DNA from: Cliona cf. orientalis
Lineage: Eukaryota; Porifera; Demospongiae; Clionaida; Clionaidae
Direction of reading: 5' to 3'
Length of the DNA stretch: 64,000 bases
Assembly: GCA_963930775.1 (NCBI GenBank)
Contig: OZ005707.1
Location: 2,418,001-2,482,000 of the forward strand
Positions within the stretch are counted from its first letter, which is position 1, and each line of letters begins with the position of its first letter. Both the position numbers and the translations under genes were made by a program. Below, piece by piece: positions 12,901 through 24,900 of the stretch. Under the pieces are notes generated by a model that was not told where the DNA came from, made no database searches, and saw only the letters and a program-made list of their open reading frames with translations.

Positions 12901-15900
12901 GGTTGCATATTAATGATATTCTGTGATGTCAAATCAGGAAAGAGATGATTGTACTACTACTATGTGGGTTGCACACTCCTACTGATGGCTTAGCCTAGTA
13001 AAGCCACTGTGTTTTAAACAAGGTAGGTCCTTATCACGCTGCTTACCAACCTTAAGGTTGATGAATGAGCAAGAGGGATGGGTGCTAAATAGCCAGCCAG
13101 ACTATTAAATTTATCCGTTACATCTCAAACAGGCCAGGATAGCTTATTCCACATTTTAGAGCTTACTACATCATGATGGTCTGCTCAGCCACAAACAGTG
13201 TCTCCTTCGGCAGCTAAGGGCACATGCAGGTGCCTCAAAAATAGATCCACTCAGTAATTAGTGCGTAATCGTACTACACTTCCAATCCAATATATAACAG
13301 CTACACATTTTGTGCATGCTGCCACCATGCATGAGTGAGTGGAAGTATTGATCATTTGCTGCAACAGGAAGCTTACAAGTGAGGTGGGTCACTAATTCTA
13401 GCTACTATGATTGTGTGGTCTCATGAATAATACACCAACAGGAAGCTTACAAGTGAGGTGGGTCACTTATTCTAGCTACTATGATTGTGTGGTCTCATGA
13501 ATAATACACCCACAAAACTGACACACCCACATAGCTACGGTATATAATAAGTGTTGACAAAAAGGAGAAAATGGCAAGCAAAATAGGTATATTGATTGTG
13601 TAGAATAAGTTATCAATTCTAGGTGACCACGGTATGTATGTTGGGCATATCTTGGGTTACAATAGACTAGCCACATCCATGGTATCGTAATTGCCACTCT
13701 CAGCTTACACAAGGTCGTGCAATAAAATATTTTGCTATAGGCTCCAGCAGGCTTGTCTGGTATAGCTAGTTACAATCACAATGGCTACTTATACCATAGA
13801 CTAAAGCGGGGTGGGAGAAGGATTGGAAACAGCTGGTATAGGTATGTTTCTCTTTATTTGTAGTTTCAGTGTTGTACCACATGACTCAGAAAGGTAACTG
13901 ATTGGTCCATGATGTTTATTTGATCAACATATGCCTCACTGATCCTCATTATCAGCTAAAATATAATGCAAAAAAGTACGTCTATATAGTAAGTGTTGAG
14001 GTTAGCATAACTTATACACCACAAATAAGATACAAGCTATGCAACCATACCAATGACAATAGTCATGTAGCAAGCAATTTACTCCAAGTATCTAGCCTAA
14101 AACATGCTTAATGTCATGAAAGAGAAACATGCCTATGAATGCAGGTCTCCATACTATAGAAAAAATATTACATAGGGCGTTTCCACTCCCTCTAACCCTT
14201 CTTGTCTATGATTGTAGCTGCACGAATGGATGCTATAGAATGCCATTTGATCATTGTAGATTTTGACTGACATTGATATTATTACATGTAGACATTAATA
14301 TTTTCAGCTATAATACCGGTAGTGTACATGCAATCAAGAGTCTGTTGCTACATGTACACATGAATAGACACAATAAGTCAGTGTAGCACTATCTGGAAGA
14401 TATATTACATCATATCCAACTACACATGCATGGTGGTCAATAATTGTACTACATGTTAGCAGCAATATGATAGTGTATTTTTCTCTATTATACTCTCAGC
14501 AATCAATCTATCGAAGGAAAATTTGGGAGGGTTGCTGAACCAATTGTATCCTGCTCGTGCTAAGTGGTATAACTTCGGTCTAGCTCTTAGACAGCACCCA
14601 GATGATCTAGATGCCATAAAACAACAATATAACGCTGCACCTGATGAATGTCTTAGAGAAATGTTAAAGGTGTGGTTGTCAACTCAAGAAAATCCTCAAA
14701 AAGAAGATATAACTAAAGCTCTGAAAGTTCCATCAGTTGGCTATCTAGCACTGGCTAATGCGTTCGAACTGGAATGGTCACCATCATCATCAATGCACCC
14801 TCAGTCCTCCCATGAATCTGACACAGTAAAAGAAAAGACACAACCACTATCAGAGATGTCTGCACTGTCAGGGATGCCTACTGCACAAGTTGGTAGATAT
14901 TGTATAGGCATGCATGAATAAATTAATAGCAAAATGCTTCTAATACTCTGCTACATTAATAGGATTAGCCAGAGCAAGGCTGTCGAGAGACTATAGATAA
15001 CTACATGCCCCTTTAACTATCAGGTGATATGATCATGATGTAGGATGTACAATGTAGTTGAGGCAAAAAAAGTATAAAGATATATACATAATGTAGATAT
15101 TTTTAAGCTACTTAATGCATGCATTATGACATGCATGCATACTAGGAAAGAGGCCGGATTGCAATGCTACGAGGAAGATATTGAAGCTTTAAGTTACTAA
15201 CAGGTTGTGGGGCACGAGATGTACATACAGTTGCTTGTAACCAGTATTACCCACATCATGTATTCAAACCATGCCTGCTTTTGCATTATACTGAGTACTG
15301 TAGCTTGAGTCTGGAACAGGCAGGCATGCGTACAATTACAAGAGTTTCTTGGCAGTAGCGATGAAGAAACCATGCAGTAGTAAGATATACAGTATAGTAT
15401 CTCATACATGAATTTCATGTGCATGCATGGTGAACCAATGCCAGGCCAATAGCTCATAGCAAGCGTTGGAGGGCCGGATTGAGTGTAGGGCAAGTGAATC
15501 CCCTGCAGTACACTATTCATGCATGGTTTCGCAAAATTTGTCAACACACAATGTCATGCACAATGCCAGTATTCATACATGCGGAAGAGTTTCCAATTCT
15601 TGGAAATCATGAATGAATATCCATAGAGGGACTGAGTCATGATAACCATTTTGTGATAAACAGTGGTGATATCATTAGCAAAAATGCTATAATTGCATGT
15701 TGATGACATTGTATGATTGTGACTGTAAGCCATGGCATATTATAGTACTATTGTGCCAAAGTAATAATAATATTATAATTCAGCCGAAATTCAAAAAATA
15801 TTTTGACCTCTGCTTCATTTTGATCAAGATCACCATCTTTTCATTGATCAACTCTTATATCCTAATATTATATTAATACTATAGTACCAGTGTAATAGGA

Positions 15901-18900
15901 TTATAAGATTGCTGTTTGATCTGGTATTAATGTACATAATAATATTATTATGATATCCATCACAGACACAGTCGAATGATGGCACTCTTAAACTTGAGGA
16001 TATTGACATTGTTGAATGTTTCAAGCAAGCCTTCTGCCTGAACATTCTTGTTTGTGGAAGGACTGGAGTAGGAAAATCTTCACTAGTAAATAGTTTAGTT
16101 GGCAGAGAGGTACTCAAGATCAACGATCCAGGGCTTAAAGGAGGGAATTTAGATCACAAAACTCAAGTGGTCAGTGAAATAAAGGCCAACATAGATAATG
16201 TTTTTGTGACCATTTATGAGTCCTCTGGCTTGCAAGATGGTACAGCTGACGAGGAGAGGTATCTTCAGGACATGTATGACAAGTGTAAGGATGTCAATCT
16301 TGTCCTCTATTGCATGGAGATGACTACGTCGCGTTACACTGCAGCCGCTGAGATACGGGCAACTCAGCTCATCACCAAGAAGTTTGAGCCTGAGTTTTGG
16401 AATCGTTGTGTTCTTGTGATGACTAAAGCCAACATGGTTCGAATTCCTCCCAGTCAGAAAGGAAAGGAAAGGGAATATCATCAGCGACTGTACAATAACT
16501 TTATGAAAAAATTTTATGGTCAGCTTACTGAGCAAGGTGTTAGCACTGCCATAGCAAATCAGCTTCCAGGCGTTGCCGCAGGAATTATTCAGCCTGAAGA
16601 TGATGAGGAGCGCTACATCTGGTATCCTTCAAACAAAGCAAAACCATCAGATAAACCTGTAGACTTTCTCTCAGAGCTATGGGTCACATGCTTTGAGAGA
16701 ATAGACAGCGAGTCACAAGCCAAATATCTGAGAGCCACAACTCGTCAATATACCAAGCCAAGACCACTGCCTGCAGCATCAGAGGATGAGCAAATTTTCA
16801 TAAATGAGCTTGAAAAATCAAAGAAACGTGAAGAGGAACTTACTAAGAAATATGAGGCATTGCTTCAGCAGCAAGAAGCAAAGTACAAGCAACAAATGGA
16901 TGAACTAAAGGAAAAATACCCCTCAAAATATTGACCTGATCCTTCTGCCACGATAAAAAAACTTAACAATATTCGCAGCTGACAATATGTCAAGTATAAT
17001 ATAGATTTTGTGAGCTAGATACAAGTTAATCATGGCTGCTACTACATAATATAGAACTAAGTATATTATATGTATAGTGCATGGGGAAACTTTTGCGAGG
17101 TTTATTGCAATTGATGAATTTGGTATTAATAGATCACCAAAATTAAAAACTCACCAATTGAATTGATATGCACGCACACCTATGGTGGTATATATTAAGG
17201 ATTCGGCTAGATCACCAAATTTAAACCTGGCCAACATCAATGGAGCCATTTCTAAACGCTCGCCAAAGTTACCCGCTAGCTATATGCAGTATATTATTGC
17301 TGCAGATATTCTAGCATTGCTCTATTCAGAACATTTATAGAGTGGGAGAGGGGGGTTATACCAAAGATTCTTACAATATTCAAGAAATATGCAGTCTCCA
17401 TGCAGCTTGGCTATAACATCATAGCGGCATGCAAGGATAAGGACTTCTAAATGCATGTATAGTGGATCTGTTTATTAGGCAGATAGTTACTGTAACAGAA
17501 CTAATAAAGAGAAAAGCCCTAGTCTTCAACTTAACTACGAGGCCATGCACCAGTGCTACAGCTTATCCATGAATTCATTGTTAATTGACAACCTAAGAAT
17601 CATGAGTCACGAAAGTGCATGCAGTATATTATTCATACTATAATGAATTTAATTTTTAGTTCCGAGAAAACGAGTACGTCTGACTCAGTATTCCTTATAA
17701 TTCAATGAATCTATGTTTAACTTAGTAACGCTAGGGGAGGATGTCTATATAAAATGCATATACATGTAACAACTACCATAGTACATGTAGCTAGAATAGT
17801 ACAACAAAGAAGCTACTACTTCCACAGTGCTGCACAAAATCGTTAGTCACAAAAGTTATGGCCAGCATTCAATCCGATAAAGCATCAGTATCAACGGAGG
17901 CAACTCTTAGTACCCTTGAAGATATGGATGTATCTAAATGCTTCAAAGACGCCTTCTGCCTAAACATACTTGTTTGCGGAAAGACAGGAGTAGGAAAGTC
18001 TTCGCTCATTAACAATTTGGTTGGTAGTGAAGTTTGCAAGGTCAATGATCCAGGGCTTGAAGAAGGCAACTTAGATCGCGGAACTACAGAGGTTAGTGGA
18101 ATAAAGGCCAATATGGACAATGTTTTTGTGACTATTTATGATTCCCCTGGCCTGCAAGATGGTACAGCTGACGAGGAGAGGTATCTTCAGGACATGTATG
18201 ACAAGTGTAAGGATGTCAATCTTGTCCTCTACTGCATGGAGATGACTACATCTCGTTACACTGCCGCAGAGATACGGGCAACTCAGCTCATCACCAAGAA
18301 GTTTCAGCCTGAGTTTTGGAATCGTTGTGTTCTTGTGATGACTAAAGCCAACATGGTCAGAGTCCCTCCCAGTCAGAAAGGAAAGGAAAGGGAATATCAC
18401 GAGCGATTATACAATAACTTAATAAAAAAGTTTCATGATCAGCTCGTTGAGCAAGGTGTTAGCACTGCCATAGCAAATCAGCTTCCAGGCGTTGCCACAG
18501 GAAATATTCAGCCTGAAGATGATGAGGAGCGCTACATCTGGTATCCTTCAAATAAAGCGAAACCATCAGAAAGGCCTGTAGACTTTCTCTCAGAGCTATG
18601 GGTTACATGCTTTGATAGGACAGCCAGTGAGTCACAAGCTAAATTTCTGCGAGCCACAACCCATCAACGTGTCAAGCCACTGCCTATAGCATCAGAGACC
18701 GAGGAAAAAATCAAGAAGCAGTTAGAAGAGTCCAAGAAGCAAATGGAAGAGCTAACAAGGAGACATAACGCAGAGTACGTAGAGCTAAAAAAGAAGTATG
18801 AGAAAGAAATTGAGCAAGTAAAGCATGTGTATCAACCTCATCAGCCGCCTCCCCCAGACCCCAGCCCAACTAGAAGTCCTCATAACACTAAAAGAGCAAC

Positions 18901-21900
18901 AGCAGCAGCAGCAACAGGAGCAGCTGTAGGAGTTATGTTTGCTGGACCCATAGGAGCAGCAGTTGGTGGTTTATTTGGATGGATTGCTGGGAGATAAGAG
19001 TAGGAACATTGGCAAGATCATGCTGGAATACACTTTGTTGTAGCTATATACTTGAGCCAGTAAATTTACCGAACAAAAAAAGTATGCTAAAGTACTAGGA
19101 ATAATTATTATTAAAATATTTTTGTTGAGTTTCAGAATGTTTGCATAATATTATGTATTATTGTGCCATTTGTGTTGTTAATTTTCAACTCAAACACATG
19201 CTATGGCCATTTTGATCCGAGTATGATGCTACATGTAGCTATGTATAGATTATGAATGCATGTGCACTAGTGCAGTGTTCTCCACATGCAAGAGTCCAAG
19301 GGATGCATAATTTGATTGGGTTTTATTTCCACATCAAAAGAGATTGATGTCTAGCACATTATGCTTGGTTTCCTCATGGAAGGTCACAAATTATTTTTTT
19401 TGGCGCCATAATCAGAATGTATACGGTAGTGCTTATGAGTGTGTAAACTAAAAGGCTAAGTACTTGTGTATCATCACACTTGCAAGCATTCAATATCCTT
19501 GATGTGGGAAAGGGAAGTGTCCTGGCTCCAGAAACTGAGATACAGGCCAAAATAGTTGCCCAAGGTGATAATTATCTTTTTTCACTTTTTGATATAGAAT
19601 CAGTCCTCTACACGAAAATCTGCCTCGTAGCTTCTAGAGTGCTATACTTACCGAGTTATGTATATGGCTTGAAGAAGTCGGCCGTGTAGCTAACATTGAC
19701 CGTCCATGATACGGAGCCGTTGCCATAGTTGCAGTAGGCAAGCACGGCAGCTGCACAGAAAAAAACTTCTGCAGTCACTTCTTTCTTCGATTTGTGCACT
19801 AACGACCTATAGACACGCTTATCTTTTCGTTCTTTTCCATCGAAACGCCGGCTGCTCTCTTTCCAATGTTTTGGCAGTCACCTAGCTCTTTGACTTAGTG
19901 GGTGGGGCCACGTATTTTGCATAAGGCCAGGCAAAAAAAATATTAGTTTCTCAGGCCCGCCCGCATCACTTTTTGGCTGCTGGGCCTTTTTTTTTTAATT
20001 AAGTGGGTGTGGTAATTAAATTAACGGCTAGCTTATCGCTCGATCTCGTTGGCTGGCTGTGTTTGAGCATCAGCCTTGGCACTCTCTGGCAGACATCTGA
20101 CTTCTCAAAACTGCTTCTTTGATGGCTAAGCTATAAAATACTATAGATTAACTAAGACCAGTCACTTTTCAGACTTTTTTTTGCACGAGGTCGGCTGTAA
20201 GTGGGCGTGGTTAGTGATGGACCACGCCCCAAAAAAATAAAAAATAAAATAAAAAGCCGCCCGCCCACATCATTTCTTAGCTGGAAAAGCCTGAGAAACT
20301 AAAAATTTTTTTTTCCTGGCCTAAACAGCGAATATGAATATACGGACTTCCGCGTGCAACGTAGTACGGGCGATCTGGGTATATTTTTGTTCATATCTCC
20401 ATGACTACACGGGCTAGAGACTTCAAATTTGCTGGAGAAATAGTTCAAAGGTTGTAGTTGGTAATGGTGGCGTTAACTCAAAAAAAAATTTTCCGCGCAT
20501 TATGCTTGGTTTCCTCGCGGAGGGTCACATTTAGGACACTGTTTGGCGCTTAAATTAGAAATGAAATTTACACTTACCGTAGGTCGGGTTTTAATTGCGA
20601 ATTGTGAGTTTTTCTACATTTCGCAATTAATAGATTTGCAAACATAAACGTGCACGTATACTACAGTACGGTATGCATGGGGTCGTCCATCGCAATTTGG
20701 CCTGACTTGGCTAGAATGAAATTATTAAACTACGCAATTAAAACCCGTCCTACAGTACGTGTCTGGTGGCGCTTACTAATTCCGAGCGAAGCGAGGTTTC
20801 TACCCGGGCTCGGTCGAATTTTCTAAAAGTTAGTTCTTGCTTGCTACAGTGAGTCCAGCTCCATCGCCGACTCCAAGGATATTAAACAAAGTGAGCTACT
20901 TTCACGAAGAAAGATGGCAGCGATAAGTCTATGGTCGTTCCGGACTCCACGACCCACCAAGAAAATTTTTACGTCGACCTTAAATCGTCGCTCTTCTTGG
21001 TGAACATCGATGTTGGACTCTTTTTGATGGTAACAGGCGTCAAACATGGTTCTCTATCTTTTGGAACTTTCACAGCTGCCACATCACTGTAGTATCGCCG
21101 AACTCCATTCTCCCATTGAACTCATTCTAAAATCTTCGCTCGTTCCTGGCTTGAGCCTGCTCCATCCTTTGCTTTCACCAGCTGTAGTAAAAGTTGATGG
21201 GTATGCACTCACTAACCAGCCCCTTCACAATGATGCGTGCTATATATAGCGCAAGGCTAGCTCTATTTGGCATAACGTAAGCCAAGAAAACGTGAAGTTC
21301 AATCAACGGTACTTTTCAGAGAAAGTAGCGCTCAGCTTGTAATGTACTTGCTGGATACACGCTTAAGAATTTACAAATTCAAGTCCCAGAAAGGCTCCAG
21401 CAAAGCCCTGGATTTTGTCAGAATTACCTCATAGATTGCATCATAATTTCATCATAATTTTACCACCATGATAACCACAGAAAAGTAAATTTCTACTGGG
21501 GATTGCAGGTGTAAATTGTGCAATGTCTGGTGTGTATGTAACAGTTATGCAATCCTAGTGGTGCTGATAAGTGAGGTGAATGTGAACCTCTAGGTGTGTA
21601 TGTGGGAACTCTCCCATGTCTAGGGAATTGTGTTGATACATGTAGCTCATTTATTGAGTTTATAATAAGGTAGTGATTCTACCTTGCTTTTGGGTTTTTA
21701 GCTATTGCTGCAGAGATTCTATTGAAAAATCACGTACAATGCGTATTCCAACTACCCTAGTAGCTAGAATAGTACAACGAAGAAGCTTCTTTAGCCAAGT
21801 GCTATTCCAACAGTGCCACACAAAATCGTCTGTCATAAAAGTTAAGACCAGCATTCAATCTGATGGAGCATCAGTACCCAATCTTACTCTTAAAGACATC

Positions 21901-24900
21901 GATGTAGCCGAATGCTTCAAGGACGCCTTCAGCCTAAACATATTTGTTTGTGGAAGGATAGGAGTAGGAAAATCTTCTCTCATTAACAATTTGGTTGGTA
22001 AAGAAGTTTGCAAGGTCAATGATCCAGGGTGTGAAGGAGGCAACTTAAATCGTGGAACTACAGAGATAAGTGAAATAAAGGCCAACACAGATAACGTTTC
22101 TGTAACGGTTCCGTACAAAATGACACTAAATAGAGAAAATTCCTACATTATATAGGGGAGATTTAATGCCAAGTGACACTAAATCTCTCCTATTTCTTTA
22201 GTGGAATTGGTCACTCAATGGCAACACTGATTCATTCCTCTATATATAGGGAAGATTTAGTGCCAGCCAGCACTAAATTTTGCCTACATTATTGTAGGGA
22301 ACATTTAGTGCCACGTGCACTAAATCACTCCTATTATTTAAATTTATGATAGGGAGAAATTAGTGAGGGTAGCACTATTTCTTCCCTACAACAGAATGGG
22401 GTATAAATAGTGCCATCAAGCACTAAATTTTGCCTACATTATTGTAGGGAACATTTAATGCCACATGCACTAAATCACTCCTATTATTTAAATTAATTAT
22501 AGGGAGAAATCAGTGAGGGCGGCACTATTTCTTCCCTATATTGCTGTGGGGAAGAAGCAGTGCCCCATAGCACTAAACCTTCCCTACACTATTGTAGGGA
22601 GTAAATAGTGACGAGTGCACTATTAATTTCATGCAGTGCTTTTACATATTGCATAGGCTCCCACTTCTCCTGAACAGCTCCAGGGACATAAACCACTCCC
22701 ACTAGATCCGCCCATCATTAATTGAAACTCCACCCACACCACACCCAATATGATTGAATTTGATGACCACAATGCCCAGAATATACTTACTGCAAAAACC
22801 AAAGTTTGTAAGGCACCACAAGCAGCTGGTTCATTTTACCATCAATAAGTGATAAGTTGTAGCACTACACCAGTGTTTATGCCGGTGTCTGGGCCTCTTC
22901 CGGGACCACATAGTAGAGCCTTCTGGGACGTGGGACAATTGCTAAAAATCCGAGACTATCCCGGATATTCAGGGACAGTTGGAGTCTATGACATTGCCCT
23001 CCCATATATAAATCTTAGAGAAGAAATTTAACCCTGTGATGTTCCCAAATGTAGTATGCATACCACAGTTGTACACAATGCAAGGTACGCTGTTGAGTGA
23101 TATATGCAGGTATAGCGAATTTTTAACACTATGCCAGTCAATATTCAGGTTTGTTGGTTTGTAGCTTTAGATGGTCAGTTTGTACAACTACAGTTTGTCA
23201 CAGGTCTAAGCTACATGTAGATTGCCTGCAAAAATGTGGTACCGTAAATCTGGAAATTTTCGTTGTAAAAATATTTTCGTAGTCGATGGCAGCTACGAAA
23301 ATTAATCTTACGAAAATTAGCATGCACTATTAACACTAATGTGGTAAGGGGTCGTTCCTATGAAATTTTTTTACACGAAAATTTATCATACGAAAGTTTC
23401 TTTACACAAAAATTTCCAGATCTACGGTAATCCATTACACCAAAGTTTGTATTTATACCCAGCTACAGTAAGCTCTCCTGTATACATCATGAAAGATGCA
23501 GCTGCCCTAGCCTGCAATAGATCTAAGAATTAATTTTGTGGTTTTACTACCCAGCTGCTGTTGATTAAAAAGTACCTCTCCTGTGATGTTAACTTCTGAA
23601 TCTTCCTCTTCTTTATCATCCTCTCCTGAATTAGTACTGGAACCATCACAAAGCTGTTCTTCATCTACCATATGGCAGGTAATTTTTGTGCGTGCTAATT
23701 TTCGTGGAAAGTCCGAAAAGGCCCTCAAAATTAATTTTTGTGGTTTTAAATTTCATGAGAGCAATCAGTCCAGGGGTGTGGCACTGCTTCACAAGCGATG
23801 GTATAATCGATACACACGCTCGCGATCTTCTTTGTTACTAAGCCATACCTATAGAGACTTGGACGAATAGCATGAGATAGAAGAAGAATAATAATTATTA
23901 GTATCGAAGATGCTATCAGCTGGATGGATGACAGTGGCTATTGTTGCTTGCTAATACTGGAAAGTGTTGGTTGCGCTGCCACGATGATTGTGGCCATGCC
24001 CATTATCATGGACTCACATATCACTGTAGGCAAGTCAACCACGATAATAATGAAATTAGCACCCCACGAAAAATTACCCGCCATATGGTATGTCTATTTC
24101 CATTCTACAAACAGTTCCTGATCACTTGAAATAATGTCTTGATCACTTGAAACAAGGTGCTGATACTCTTTGAAAAACAATTGCTAGTCACTTGATTATA
24201 TACTGAAATGTAACATGGAAAAAAGAGGTGTGTCCCTTTGCAGGTAATTATCTCAGGTTTGATTTACATTCTGACACCTAGGCGTAAGATTCTTCGCCTT
24301 GATGTAAGATATCAAGATGTGGCAACATCTTCACATAAAACTTTGCACTTAAATGCATTGTGTTAGTTTAATATGAGGGACGTGCGTTACTGTTTTTAAA
24401 AACATTTGAAATCAACCACAAAATGTGACATGAGTAAACGTCACATGCGCAACCGCATGCCATGTACCACGCTCATAGCTATCGATCGAGCGAGCCCAGT
24501 GTACCTTAATTATGATGGCAGCTAATCCTAAAAAAGGAGGATAAACATCGAAAAGAGAGGTAAACTAACCTTCTTGCTTCGTTTAGTATCCTTGCGCAGT
24601 CGATTTCGCAAAGGATATGGCTGATCGCTTAGACCAGCCGGCCAGGCCGGCACAGGCAAGTGGCGTGATCGCAATGTCACAAAACGTACCGCATCACTCA
24701 CGTACTTGATTAAACTTCGGGGATCCTCACCCGGCTTTCATTACTGAAAATATGCTTATACCGTGACACAGTTCCTTTAACAGTGTAGGGATGATTTAAT
24801 GCATGGATCACTATTTATCCCCTACATTGTTATAGGAAAGAGTTAGTGCCAGGAGGTACTGGACTACTCCTCCAGTATAGTAGGGAAGATTTAGTGCTGT

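Larger units (their letters stand above)
18998..21332. other. Repeat-rich spacer, no convincing gene
   Basis: It holds parts of several dispersed repeats: 19266-19425 ends in GTATACGGTA like kind G; 19470-19525 inverts the 12590 repeat; 20490-20560 repeats the 19355 stretch (ATTATGCTTGGTTTCCTC). At 20781-20830 the word CCGAGCGAAGCGAGG occurs, also seen at about 43885 and, in part, 44482. Open frames at 20844-21249 show no known domain. Confidence 0.45.

Noticed and set aside
20844-21249. Open frames on both strands near the GAGCGAAGCGAGG word
   Set aside because: No domain and no splice signals; probably old repeat DNA.
22107-22640. CRISPR-like appearance of regular palindromic repeats
   Set aside because: Repeats are uneven, palindromic and without unique spacers, and the setting is an animal gene; they are ends of a DNA element.
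23507-23728. Acidic exon-like frame inside the 3-kb element
   Set aside because: It has a plausible acceptor and donor, but no partner exon or known domain was found; a captured host exon is possible but unsupported.
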